Assembly: GCF_039523795.1 (NCBI RefSeq)
Contig: NZ_BAAAFZ010000076.1
Location: forward strand, 1 to 16,240
DNA length: 16,240 bases
Direction of reading: 5' to 3'
From: Craurococcus roseus
GTDB taxonomy: Bacteria; Pseudomonadota; Alphaproteobacteria; Acetobacterales; Acetobacteraceae
Shown: positions 1 through 8,654 of the stretch, piece by piece
Position numbering within the stretch: the stretch's first letter is position 1
How the letters are laid out: each line of letters starts with the position of its first letter
Notes under the pieces: generated by a model
Seen by the model: the letters and a program-made list of their open reading frames with translations, nothing else
The model's database searches: none
Told to the model about the DNA's origin: nothing
Translations under genes and position numbers: made by a program

Positions 1-821
1 GCGGCGCGCCGCGCGATCGGCCCCAGCAGCGGCAGGCGCAGCGCGCGCGCATCGCGCCAGCGCCGCGCCCTGGGGGACGCGGTGGCGCGGGCGGCCAGCA
101 GCCCCGACGCCAGCAGGAGGGCGAGGCCCGGCGCGCCCCACTCCCGCAACCAAGCGCCCACGGCCAGCACCGCCCGGGTCGAACGGGGCAAGTCGCCGGC
201 GCCGGCCGCGAAAAGGGGCTCGAGGGCCGGCAGCACCACCGCCACCAGCACGCCGACGGCGACGACGGCGAGGACCAGCACCACGGCCGGGTAGGTGAGC
301 CCGGCGCGCACGCGCTCGGAGGTGCGGGCGGCGCGGAGCAATTCGGACGAAAGGCGGTCCAGGATCTCGGGCAAGCGTCCGGTGCCCTCGGCGGCGGAAA
401 CCGCCGCGGCGTACCAGCCGGGGAAGGCGGCGGGCCGCGCCGCCACGGCCGCGCCGAAGCCCGTCCCGCCGCGGACCCCCTCGCGCAACGCTTGCAGCAG
501 GAGCCGCGGCATCCGCTTGGCTTCGGCGCCCGCCATGGCGTCGAGCGCCGTGTCGAGGGGAAGCCCGGCGCCGAGCAGCAGGGAAAGGCCGCGCGTCAAC
601 CGCGCCAGCTCTCGTGCCGGCACGGCGGCCGCGCGTTGCGGTCCCGTCGCGGACGCGGCGCCCTTGCTCCCCGCGGGCAGCACGTCGACCGGCAAGTGGC
701 CGGCCTGCTGCAATCGCCGCGCCGCGTCGGCGCGGTCCGTTGCCTCGATCCGGCCGGCCAGGGCGCGGCCGTCGGCGGCGAGGGCGGTGTAGTCGAAGTT
801 CGGCACGGCGCGCGCGCTCAC
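1..821 (-). CDS. gspF: Type II secretion inner-membrane platform protein GspF (partial)
   Basis: GspF is the polytopic inner-membrane platform protein of type II secretion; it sits at the base of the pseudopilus and contacts the ATPase GspE. The left window edge removes the C-terminus, leaving about 273 residues of a family usually near 400. The N-terminus reads as a typical GspF start (NFDYTALAADGRALAGRIEA), followed by a first T2SSF cytoplasmic domain (about residues 66-175) containing the usual LSLLLGAGLPLDTAL and AAEGTGRLPEIL blocks. Hydrophobic membrane segments follow at about 177-200 and 232-245. The start is a GTG whose last two bases overlap the gspE stop (GTGA), indicating translational coupling. 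The family call is firm; only the missing C-terminal half cannot be judged. Confidence 0.93.
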   Translation of the reverse strand, partial: MSARAVPNFDYTALAADGRALAGRIEATDRADAARRLQQAGHLPVDVLPAGSKGAASATGPQRAAAVPARELARLTRGLSLLLGAGLPLDTALDAMAGAEAKRMPRLLLQALREGVRGGTGFGAAVAARPAAFPGWYAAAVSAAEGTGRLPEILDRLSSELLRAARTSERVRAGLTYPAVVLVLAVVAVGVLVAVVLPALEPLFAAGAGDLPRSTRAVLAVGAWLREWGAPGLALLLASGLLAARATASPRARRWRDARALRLPLLGPIARRA

Positions 822-2564
822 CCGCCGACCACCCGCATCACCTCCTCTAAGGAGGTGGCGCCGGCGAGGGCCTTGCGGAGCGCGGCTTCGCGCAGGCTCG
901 CCATGCCCTCGGACGCCGCCAAGTCGTGCAGCGTCCCGGCGTCGGCGCGGCGCAGCACCGCGTCCCGCAGCCTCGGCGAGAAGGGCATGACTTGCAGCAC
1001 CGCGCCGCGGCCGCGGTAGCCGGTGCCGCCGCAGGCTCCGCAGCCGCGCGGCCGGTTCAGTCGGATCGGGCCGCAGCCGCCGGCGAGGCGCGCGAGGCCG
1101 AGCCGCTCGGCCAAGCCGGCGGGCGCGTCGTAGGGCTCCCGGCAGGCGGCGCAGAGGGTGCGCACCAGGCGCTGCGCCACGGCGCCGCGCAGCACGGAGG
1201 CGATGAGGTAGTCCGGCAGGCCGAGGTCCATCAGCCGCGTCACCGCCGAGGGGGCGTCGTTGGTGTGCAGCGTCGCCAGCACCAGATGGCCGGTGAGCGC
1301 CGCCTGCGCCGCCGCCTCGGCCGTCGCCGGGTCGCGGATCTCGCCCACCAGCACCACGTCCGGGTCGTGCCGCAGCATGGCGCGCAGCGCCTCGGCGAAG
1401 CCGAAGCCGATCTGCGGCTTCACCTGCACCTGACTCACGCCGTCCAGCCGGTATTCCACCGGGTCCTCGATGGTCACGACCTTGAGCCGCTGCCGGTCCA
1501 CAGCGTTGAGCGCGGCGTAGAGCGTGGTGGTCTTGCCGCTGCCGGTCGGCCCGGTGACCAGGACGAGGCGGCTGGTCTCCGCCACCAGCGCCCCCAACGC
1601 CGCCGCCTCCGCTTCCGCGAAGCCGAGGGCGGCGAAGTCGAGCGCGACGGCGCCGCGGTCGAGGACGCGGAGCACCACACCCTCCCCGTCCAGCGCCGGG
1701 ATGAGGGAGATGCGGAAATCGATGTCGCGCCCACGGACGGCCATGCGGAGGCGCCCGTCCTGCGGCAGCCGGCGCTCCGCCACGTCGAGCCGCGCCATGA
1801 TCTTGAGCCGGGACACCACGCCGGCGCCGAGGGCGGGGGGCACCGTGCCGGCCTCGCGCAGCACGCCGTCCACGCGCAGCCGAGTCCGCAGGCCGCTTTC
1901 CGTGGCTTCCAGGTGGATGTCGGAGGCGCCGCGCTCCACGGCGTCGAGGATCAGCGCGTTGACGTGGCGGACCACCGGCGCCTCGCTGGCCCGGTCGCGG
2001 AGCCGGGCGTCGTCGTCCGCGCCGGCGGCGACGCCGGCCAGGGTGCCGCCGTCCACCACGATGCTCTGCCCGGTCATGAAGCTGCCGGCCGGGGCNNNNN
2101 NNNNNNNNNNNNNNNNNNNNNNNNNNNNNGGCCGCCTCCAGCCGCGCCAGGGCAGCGGCGATCGCCGCGGGCTCGGCGACCGCGGGCGCGACCGGCAGGC
2201 CGGTGGCGAGCGACGCGGCCTGCGCGGCGAAGCCGTCCAGCGGATCGGCCAGCGCCAGCAGCAAGCGGCCGCCCTCCACCCGCACCGGCCAAGCGCGGGC
2301 GCGGCGGAGGAAGCGCAGCGCGAGGTGTTCCAGGAGCGCCGGCTGTTCCGGCAACTCCTCCCGCCGCAGCAGCGGCAGGCCGAGCGCGGCGGCCATGGCG
2401 GCGGCGAGCGCGTCCTCGGCGAGCAGGCCGAGGGCCAGCAGCGCCCCGGCCAAGGTCTCGCCGGTGCCGCGGCGCGCTTCTTCGGCCCGCGCCAATGCGG
2501 GGGCGGGCAGCAGGCCCGTGCCCCGGAGGTGCTCGGCCAGGCGGCGGGACGCGTCCTCGCTCAC
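818..2564 (-). CDS. gspE: Type II secretion assembly ATPase GspE, interrupted by an assembly gap
   Basis: GspE is the cytoplasmic hexameric ATPase that powers pseudopilus assembly. The N-terminal piece (2564-2130, 145 codons, GTG start overlapping the gspO stop as GTGA) resembles the MshEN/GspE N-terminal domain. The C-terminal piece (from 2095 to the stop at 818) holds the catalytic core: SEAPVVRHVN and ASDIHLE, Walker A GPTGSGKT (nt about 1552-1529), the Asp box TIEDPVEY, Walker B VVLVGE and the His box ATLHTND. A zinc motif has one CxxC (CAAC) and a later CGAC. Between the pieces lie 34 Ns. Since 34 is not a multiple of 3, the two pieces are out of frame as written; the gap length is probably only an estimate. 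The residues just downstream of the gap look odd for GspE and are discussed as a finding. Identity is certain, but intactness is not. Confidence 0.9.
2096..2129. other. Run of 34 N (assembly gap) inside gspE
   Basis: Thirty-four undetermined bases interrupt gspE between its N-terminal domain and its ATPase core. Both flanks end on codon boundaries of their own gspE frames, so an intact gene would need a gap length divisible by three. The written length is therefore either an estimate or hides a frameshift or misjoin. Confidence 0.97.
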
Positions 2565-3241
2565 GGCGGTCTGTCCCAGCCGGCCGCCGCGGCGCCGCCG
2601 CCGGCCAGCCAAACGAACCAAGCCGCGGTGGCCAAAGCCGGGGCGAAGGGCAGCGAAGCGCCGCGGTCCAGCCCGCGGTCGCGCACGAGGACGACGAGGA
2701 GCGCGCCGCCGGCGGCGAGCGCCAGCACGGGGCCGAGCCCGCCCGGCCCGACCCAGGCGCCAGCGGCGCCGAGCACCCATGCGTCGCCGCGGCCGAGCCC
2801 GTCCCGCCCGCGCAGCGCCCGGAAGGCATGTTCCACGCCCACGCACAGGAGGTAGCCGAGCGCGGCACCGACCGCCGCGGCGGGCAAAGCGTCGCCAAGG
2901 GCGCCCTTCGCCAACCCGATCAGCGCGAGCGGGGCGGCGAGGCCGACATGGACCACGCCCGCCCGCAGGTCGAGCCAAGCTATGCCGAGGAGGAACGCGC
3001 CGAAGATCGCCGCCGAGCCCCAGTCTTCGGGCGGGAGCAGCAAGGCGGCAGGCGGCGCGAGGAGGGCACCCGAGGCTGCGGCCGGCGCGAGGGAGTCGTC
3101 GCCGGGCGCATCGCCGCCGAGGCGGCGCGCGAGTCCCGCGCCGGCGGCGCCCAGGACGGCGCCGGCGCAGCCCGCCGCAAGCGCGAGCGCCGCCAAGTCG
3201 ACTTGTGTAGACAGATCTGCCGCCCTTCGGGTGCTCGACAC
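2561..3241 (-). CDS. gspO: Short prepilin peptidase (A24 family), GspO-like, without the N-methyltransferase domain
   Basis: This 226-residue, very hydrophobic protein is an A24-type aspartic prepilin peptidase, expected to cleave the positively charged leaders of the pseudopilins at the inner-membrane face. Both catalytic aspartates are visible: Asp91 in WLDLRAG and Asp153 in the GLGRGD motif, followed by the usual GAWVG stretch. A late PFAPALATAAW block also matches the family. Full-length GspO/PilD proteins carry an extra N-terminal domain with a zinc CxxC pair that methylates the new N-terminus. No such cysteines are seen here, and the length suits the short form. The GTG at 3241 is the most upstream convenient start; a TTG near the first hydrophobic segment is an alternative. 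It is the first gene of the minus-strand unit, ahead of gspE and gspF. Confidence 0.85.
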   Translation of the reverse strand: MSSTRRAADLSTQVDLAALALAAGCAGAVLGAAGAGLARRLGGDAPGDDSLAPAAASGALLAPPAALLLPPEDWGSAAIFGAFLLGIAWLDLRAGVVHVGLAAPLALIGLAKGALGDALPAAAVGAALGYLLCVGVEHAFRALRGRDGLGRGDAWVLGAAGAWVGPGGLGPVLALAAGGALLVVLVRDRGLDRGASLPFAPALATAAWFVWLAGGGAAAAGWDRPP

Positions 3242-3275
3242 AATTCCGTGATCGTCTTTCTACCAGAAGGGCAGG

Positions 3276-3288
3276 ATTTGCTACAAAT
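3276..3288. promoter_or_regulatory. Perfect inverted repeat, possible operator
   Basis: ATTTG and CAAAT are exact reverse complements separated by CTA. The repeat lies in the AT-rich divergent spacer, about 35 bases upstream of the gspO start. A dimeric regulator could bind here, but no known operator consensus was recognised and a short palindrome can arise by chance in AT-rich DNA. Confidence 0.3.
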
Positions 3289-3374
3289 AAATTGCAGTAC
3301 GGTTGAATAGGCTCCATTTCAGGTGGCTTAGTTACGTTTTAGCGATGATGTGAAGCGGCGCCTGCCGGTGTTTG

Positions 3375-3403
3375 TTGCAAGTGCGTAAATGTACTTTTAG
3401 AAG
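3375..3403 (+). promoter_or_regulatory. Candidate sigma70-like promoter for the oxidase operon
   Basis: TTGCAA (3375-3380) and TAGAAG (3398-3403) are spaced by 17 bases and each match four of six positions of the -35 and -10 consensus. The -10 candidate lies inside an imperfect 16-base palindrome (3391-3406, six of eight positions paired), which could be a regulator site. This would leave a leader of about 60 bases before the chosen start codon. The match is modest and could be coincidental. Confidence 0.25.
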
Positions 3404-3473
3404 AACGGTTCAGCGGCGAAGGGAGCGGCGCCTCGCGCCAGCCCTGTTCGGCCGTGGTCGGGTCGGAGGCAGG

Positions 3474-6400
3474 ATGGACGGCATGAGGGAGGGCGCCACG
3501 ATAGCGCCTCGCCGGTACGCGCTCGCGCTCGGTTTGTCGTTGGCCGCAGGGCTCGGGTCGGCCTCGGCGCAGACGACGGCGCCGGCTGCGGCGTGCGCGC
3601 GGGAACTCACGGCCGATGTCGTCGCGCTGGACCAAGCGGTGCAGTTCAACCGCTACGGTTCGCACTACCCGGCCTTCATGGTCTACGCGCTCCGGCAAGA
3701 CGTGATTCCAAAACCCGGCTCCGGCGCGCTGACGCCGGGCAACGTCAAGCTCCGCGACGACCACCGCCCGCGCCCGCTGGTGCTGCGGATGAATGTCGGC
3801 GACTGCCTCACCATCCAGTTCCAGAACCTCTTGAATCCGACACCGGTCGAGGTGAACGAGGCGACCGGGATCTCCATCGACCAGCCGGCGACCCGGTCCG
3901 CCGGCATCCACGTCAGCGGCCTCAACTACACGCGCGGCATGCAGGACGACGGCGCCCATGTCGGCCGCAACGCCAGCAGCCTCGTCGCGCCCGGCGGCAG
4001 CGCGACCTACCGCTTGCACGCCTCCACCGAGGGGACCTTCCTCTTCTACAACCAAGCCGTCGCCACGGGCGGCGAGGCCAACACCGGCTCCCTCGCCTTC
4101 GGGATGTTCGGCGCCGTCACGGTGCAGCCGGCGGGCGCCGAGTGGTACCGAAGCCAGGTGTCGCGCGCCGACCTCGACCTGGCGACCGCGCGGACCGCGG
4201 GCGGCGCCCCGGTCCTGTTGCCGACCGGGCACCCGCGCATCGACTACGACGCCGTCTACCCGGCGGGCCACCCGCAGGCCGGGCGGCCGGTCCTCGCCAT
4301 GCTGCAAGGGACCAAGATCGTCCACGGCGACCTCAACGCCATCATCACCGGCCCGAACCGCGGCCCGCACACCGCGGCGATGGCGCGCAACCCGGTGCTG
4401 GAGCCGAACCGCGACCGCGAGCAGGGGCCGGGGGCCGGCACCCGCACGCGGCAGGAGCCGTACCGCGAGTTCAGCGTCTTCTTCCACGACGAGGTGAAGG
4501 CGATCCAGGGCTTCCCGCAGTTCGACGACCCGGTGCTCGGCCACACGCTCCACGGGGTGGGCGACGCCTTCGGCATCAACTACGGCATCACCGGCGCCGG
4601 CAACCAAGTGCTGGCGAACCGCCTCGGCGTCGGCCCCGCCGCTCACTGCGCCGAATGCAAGTACGAGGAGTTCTTCCTGACCTCCTGGGCGGGCAACGAC
4701 CCCGCCTTGGTGGTCGACGTGCCCGCCGCCTCGGCCCTGCGCCCGGACGGCACGGTCGACCCGGACGCGCCCAAGGCGACCAAGGCCCTTTACCCGGCCG
4801 ATCCGGCCAACGTCTTCCCGAGCTACCTCGGCGACCGGCTGCGGATGCGGAACCTGCACGCCGGGGCGGAGCAGCACATCTTCCACCTGCACGCCCACCA
4901 ATGGCTGGCGAACCCGGACAGCGCCACCTCGTCCTACCTCGACAGCCAGTTCGTCGCGCCGGGCACAGGCCGCACCTACGAGATCGCCTTCAACGGCTCG
5001 GGCAACCGCAACCAGACGGTCGGCGACAGCATCTTCCACTGCCACCTGTACCCGCACTTCGCGCAGGGCATGTGGGGCCTTTGGCGGGTGCACGACACCT
5101 TCGAGCGGGGCACCGAACTCGACGCGCAGGGCCGCCCGGAGCCGTTCTCCCGCGCCCTGCCGGACGGGGAGATCGGCTCCGGCACGCCGATCTACGCGCT
5201 GGTGCCGGTGCCCGGCCTGGCGCTGGCGCCACTGCCTGCCCCGGTGCGCATCGAGCGAGGCCAAGTGGTGCTCGCCGCCACCGGCACCGAAGCCGCGGAC
5301 AACCCGGGCTATCCCTTCTTCGTGCCCGGCATCGCCGGACACCGGCCGCCGCGCCCGCCGCTCGACACGCTGCACGACGGCGGCTTGCCGCGGCACGTCG
5401 CCACCGGCGGCGAGGCGGTGGCGCAGCTCGACCGGCTCGACCTCGACAAGGTGACGGAGCGGCTGGAGGTGCGCTGGCTGGCCGAAGCGGGCGAGCCGGT
5501 GGAGCGGGCCGCCATGGCCTTCCACGCCCTCCGCACCCGCCCGAGCGTCACGCACGACGGCACGCCGCGCGCCTTCGTCACCAACGGCCGCGCCCCGGTA
5601 CGCGGCGCGCCCTACGCCGACCCCTGCCGCCCCGACGCGGACGACCCGGACTACGGCGGGACGCTCCGCACCTACAAGGGCGCCGCGATCCAGACGCGCA
5701 TCGTGATGAACAAGGCCGGTTGGCACTTCCCGCAGGCGCGCATCTCGGCGCTGTGGGAGGACGTGGCGCCGCTGCTCGCCGGCACGAAGGCGCCGGAGCC
5801 GCTGGTCGTCCGGGTGCATTCCGGCGACTGCGTGGAATACCACCACTCCAATCTGGTGCCCTACGTCTACGAGCTGGACGACTACCAGGTGCGCACGCCG
5901 ACCGACATCATCGGCCAGCACATCCACCTGGTGAAGTTCGACGTCTTGGCGGCCGATGGCGGCGCCAACGGCTGGAACTACGAGGACGGCACCTTGTCCC
6001 CGGGCGAGGTGCGCGAGCGCGTGGCCGCCATCCGGCGCAACTACGGCTGCGGCGAAGGGGCAACGGGACCCAACTGCCCCCTCGCCGTCCCGCATCCCTT
6101 CTTCGGCGCCGGGCCGGGCAACGAGTGGCTCGGCGCCATGACGACCGTGCAGCGCTGGTACGCCGACCCGGTCACGGACGAGAACGGCGTCGACCGCGGC
6201 CTCGGCTCGGTGTTCACGCACGACCACTTCGGGCCTTCGACGCACCAGCAGAACGGGCTCTACTCCTCCGTCGTGATCGAGCCGCGCGGCTCGGTCTGGC
6301 TGTCCGCGGAAAGCGACACGCCGCTCGGCTACACGCGGGCGGATGGCGGACCGACGAGCTGGGCCGCCCGCATCATCACCCAGCGGCCCGAAGACAGCTT

Positions 6401-8654
6401 CCGCGAGTTCAACCTGCAGGTCGCCGACTTCGTGCAGGCCTATGCGAAGGGCGGCGGCGTGGACGCGCTCGGCCGGCCGGCGCCGGACCCGGCGCGCGTG
6501 GTGAACGGTCCGGCGCGCGAGCGGATCGGGCTGCCGTACCTGATCGGCCGCGCGCCCCGCTGCCCGGGCGGCGCGCCGCTGCCCTGCCCCGGGGCGATCT
6601 CGGTCGCCGACCCGGGCACCTTCACCGTGAACTACCGCAACGAGCCGGTCGCCCACCGGCTCTACGACCCGAACACGCCGCGGCCGGACGGCACGGGCAA
6701 CGGCGTCCAAGCGCCGGGGCGGGCGGGCGACCCCGCCTACGCCTTCCGCTCCGACGTCGTCCGCGCCATGGCGGACTACAACCGCCAGCCCAACAGCTAC
6801 CCGCCGCTCACCGCCGGCGTGCAGCCGGGCGACCCGTGGACGCCGCTGCTCCGCGCCTACAAGCGGGACCGGATCATGGTCCACCTGCTGGCCGGCGCGC
6901 ACGAGGAGGGGCACGTTGCCCACATCCACGGCATGCGCTGGCTCTCCAACGCGGACGACCCGAACTCCGGTTGGCGCGCGGGCCAGCAGCTCGGCATCTC
7001 GGAGCACTTCGAGATCGCCAACACCATCATCCCGCCGGAAGGTGACCTGGCGGCGACCGTGGACCACCTTTACGCCGCCTCGGGCGGGCTGGAAGGCTAC
7101 TGGAACGGTGCGTGGGGCCTGATGCGGAACCACGAGTTCCGGCAGGCCAACCTCGCCCCGCTGCCGAACAACGTGCCGCCCGCGCAGCGGACGGTGAGCA
7201 CCGGCGCCGGCACCGTCACCGCGGGCGTGACATCGGTCGTCACCAACCTCGCCGACTTCAACGGCGTCTGCCCGCGCACCGCGCCGGTCCGGCGCTACGC
7301 GATTTCGGCGGTGGCGGCGAGCGTCGCCGTCGGCGCCAACGGCATCATCTGGAACGACCGGCAGGGCAACTACGGCGGCCAGCGCGGGCCGCTGGTGGAC
7401 CCGACGGGCGCCTTCTTCGTGCGCGACGCCGACCTCTCGGCCGGCAAGCTGATCGCCGGGCGGCCGGTGGAGCCGCTGGTGCTGCGCGCGGCTGCCGGCG
7501 AATGCGTCGAGGTGACGCTGACCAATCGCTTGCCGGCGGGCTGGGCGGCGAGCGTGGCGGACACCGCGAACCACAACTTCGTGGCGCTGCCCTTCCTGGT
7601 GGACCGGTTCAACATGAACCAGGTCCGGCCTTCGTCCGAGGTCGGTCTGCACGCGCAGCTCGTCACCGCAGACCTCAGCCGTAGCGACGGCGCCAATGTC
7701 GGCCTGAACGCTTCCGTCCGGAACGGCGTGCGGACCACCTCGCAAACGGCCGCCAGCGGCCAGCAGGTCACCTACCGCTGGTACGCCGGCCTGTTGCGCG
7801 AGGTGCCGTCCGGCACCGCGGGCCAGGTGCGGCTGGAGGCGGTGCCGGTCGAGTTCGGCGCCGTGAATCTGATGCCCGCCGACCGCATCCGCCACCCCGG
7901 CAAGGGCTTGGTCGGCGCGCTGGTGGTGCTGCCGGAGGGCTCGCAATGGGTGGAGGACAGCACCACCCGCACCCAGGCGACGGTGGTGCTGCCGGGCGGC
8001 CGTACCTTCCGCGATTTCGTCCTGGTGAACCACGACGACGTCGGGCTGCGCGCCGGCGGCCGCCCGGTGTGCCCCGCCGGCGCCGGGGAAGGCGACGCGC
8101 ACGCCGGCGAGCCGGTCAGCATCGCCACAAAGGGCTGCAAGGGACTGGACGACAGCCAGGACGCCGGCCTCTACGGCTTCAACTTCCGGTCCGAGCCGAT
8201 GTGGTTCCGCCTCGGCCACCCGCCGGGGGAGGACTTCGCCCTGACGCGGGACCTCGACTACGCCCGCGCGCTTTCCAACGGCCTCATGGGCGGCGACCCG
8301 CGGACGCCGATCTTCACGGCGCGGGCCGGGCAGGAGGTGCGCTTCCGCCTCGTGCAACCGGGCGGCCACACCCGAACCGGCGCCTTCACACTGCACGGCC
8401 ACGCCTTCGCCGAACGGCCCTACACCGCCGGGGCGGTCGCGTCGCAGCGCATCGAGGGCCTCCGCTCCCAAGCCGGCTACCGGAAGGGCCAGTGGTTGGC
8501 GACCCGGGAGGGCATCGGCCCGGGCAACCACTTCGACGTGGTGGTGGAGCAGGCGGGCGGGTCCTTCCGCATCAGCGGCGATTACCTGTTCCGCAACATG
8601 TTCCCCATGGCCTTCGACGGCGGCCAATGGGGCATCCTGCGGGTGACGCCGTGA
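3474..8654 (+). CDS. Giant multicopper oxidase of the MofA/McoA (putative Mn(II) oxidase) type
   Basis: An exported oxidase of about 1726 residues. The ATG at 3474 was chosen because GGAGG (3465-3469) lies just upstream and a signal peptide follows (RR at 13-14, hydrophobic core, ASA|Q near residue 32); ATG 3483 is an alternative. The protein is three tandem two-domain cupredoxin modules, each opening with a PLVxR...G(D/E)CV...N-LP block (Gly109, Gly784, Gly1342). A full copper set is seen: His468/471/473, His522-Cys523-His524 with His528 and Met533 (HCHxxxHxxxxM, type 1 site with axial Met), plus His816/818 and His916/918. Blocks such as CxxCKYEEFFLTSW, GSGNRNQTVGDSIFHCHLYPH and THDHFGPSTHQQ match large bacterial multicopper oxidases including MofA and McoA. 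The likely reaction is metal (for example Mn(II)) or organic oxidation coupled to O2 reduction. Substrate is inferred, not shown. Confidence 0.88.
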   Translation: MDGMREGATIAPRRYALALGLSLAAGLGSASAQTTAPAAACARELTADVVALDQAVQFNRYGSHYPAFMVYALRQDVIPKPGSGALTPGNVKLRDDHRPRPLVLRMNVGDCLTIQFQNLLNPTPVEVNEATGISIDQPATRSAGIHVSGLNYTRGMQDDGAHVGRNASSLVAPGGSATYRLHASTEGTFLFYNQAVATGGEANTGSLAFGMFGAVTVQPAGAEWYRSQVSRADLDLATARTAGGAPVLLPTGHPRIDYDAVYPAGHPQAGRPVLAMLQGTKIVHGDLNAIITGPNRGPHTAAMARNPVLEPNRDREQGPGAGTRTRQEPYREFSVFFHDEVKAIQGFPQFDDPVLGHTLHGVGDAFGINYGITGAGNQVLANRLGVGPAAHCAECKYEEFFLTSWAGNDPALVVDVPAASALRPDGTVDPDAPKATKALYPADPANVFPSYLGDRLRMRNLHAGAEQHIFHLHAHQWLANPDSATSSYLDSQFVAPGTGRTYEIAFNGSGNRNQTVGDSIFHCHLYPHFAQGMWGLWRVHDTFERGTELDAQGRPEPFSRALPDGEIGSGTPIYALVPVPGLALAPLPAPVRIERGQVVLAATGTEAADNPGYPFFVPGIAGHRPPRPPLDTLHDGGLPRHVATGGEAVAQLDRLDLDKVTERLEVRWLAEAGEPVERAAMAFHALRTRPSVTHDGTPRAFVTNGRAPVRGAPYADPCRPDADDPDYGGTLRTYKGAAIQTRIVMNKAGWHFPQARISALWEDVAPLLAGTKAPEPLVVRVHSGDCVEYHHSNLVPYVYELDDYQVRTPTDIIGQHIHLVKFDVLAADGGANGWNYEDGTLSPGEVRERVAAIRRNYGCGEGATGPNCPLAVPHPFFGAGPGNEWLGAMTTVQRWYADPVTDENGVDRGLGSVFTHDHFGPSTHQQNGLYSSVVIEPRGSVWLSAESDTPLGYTRADGGPTSWAARIITQRPEDSFREFNLQVADFVQAYAKGGGVDALGRPAPDPARVVNGPARERIGLPYLIGRAPRCPGGAPLPCPGAISVADPGTFTVNYRNEPVAHRLYDPNTPRPDGTGNGVQAPGRAGDPAYAFRSDVVRAMADYNRQPNSYPPLTAGVQPGDPWTPLLRAYKRDRIMVHLLAGAHEEGHVAHIHGMRWLSNADDPNSGWRAGQQLGISEHFEIANTIIPPEGDLAATVDHLYAASGGLEGYWNGAWGLMRNHEFRQANLAPLPNNVPPAQRTVSTGAGTVTAGVTSVVTNLADFNGVCPRTAPVRRYAISAVAASVAVGANGIIWNDRQGNYGGQRGPLVDPTGAFFVRDADLSAGKLIAGRPVEPLVLRAAAGECVEVTLTNRLPAGWAASVADTANHNFVALPFLVDRFNMNQVRPSSEVGLHAQLVTADLSRSDGANVGLNASVRNGVRTTSQTAASGQQVTYRWYAGLLREVPSGTAGQVRLEAVPVEFGAVNLMPADRIRHPGKGLVGALVVLPEGSQWVEDSTTRTQATVVLPGGRTFRDFVLVNHDDVGLRAGGRPVCPAGAGEGDAHAGEPVSIATKGCKGLDDSQDAGLYGFNFRSEPMWFRLGHPPGEDFALTRDLDYARALSNGLMGGDPRTPIFTARAGQEVRFRLVQPGGHTRTGAFTLHGHAFAERPYTAGAVASQRIEGLRSQAGYRKGQWLATREGIGPGNHFDVVVEQAGGSFRISGDYLFRNMFPMAFDGGQWGILRVTP

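Larger units (their letters stand above)
3242..3473. promoter_or_regulatory. AT-rich divergent intergenic control region between gspO and the multicopper oxidase gene
   Basis: This 232-base spacer separates the two divergent transcription units and must hold promoters for both. Its first 170 bases or so are strikingly AT-rich compared with the surrounding sequence. It contains a perfect 5-3-5 inverted repeat, ATTTG-CTA-CAAAT (3276-3288), an imperfect 16-base palindrome (3391-3406), and a 10-base direct repeat AGCGGCGCCT at 3354-3363 and 3424-3433. No tRNA, small ORF with support, or known riboswitch was recognised. Its role as a control region is inferred from gene orientation and composition. 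Confidence 0.7.

Noticed and set aside
2030..2095. A separate short-chain dehydrogenase pseudogene
   Set aside because: Only about a dozen residues resemble the dehydrogenase tail, with no Rossmann fold or catalytic Tyr-x-x-x-Lys visible, so it is reported as an anomaly rather than as a gene.
926..3310. A long plus-strand open frame across gspE and gspO
   Set aside because: It reads through the N run and is low-complexity and Arg/Ala-rich. The opposite strand carries well-defined GspE and prepilin peptidase motifs.
3354..3433. The 10-base direct repeat AGCGGCGCCT as an iteron or attachment site
   Set aside because: There are only two copies, the motif is simple GC-rich sequence, and there is no integrase, replication gene or tRNA nearby.
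3372..3473. TTG at 3372 as the oxidase start
   Set aside because: It would place an Arg-rich, unstructured stretch of 34 residues before the signal peptide and overlaps the candidate promoter. The ATG at 3474 has a GGAGG just upstream.
3339..8627. A 1762-codon open frame on the minus strand opposite the oxidase gene
   Set aside because: It lacks recognisable domains, is full of His, Arg and Val repeats typical of antisense reading in GC-rich DNA, and lies exactly opposite a gene with clear copper motifs.
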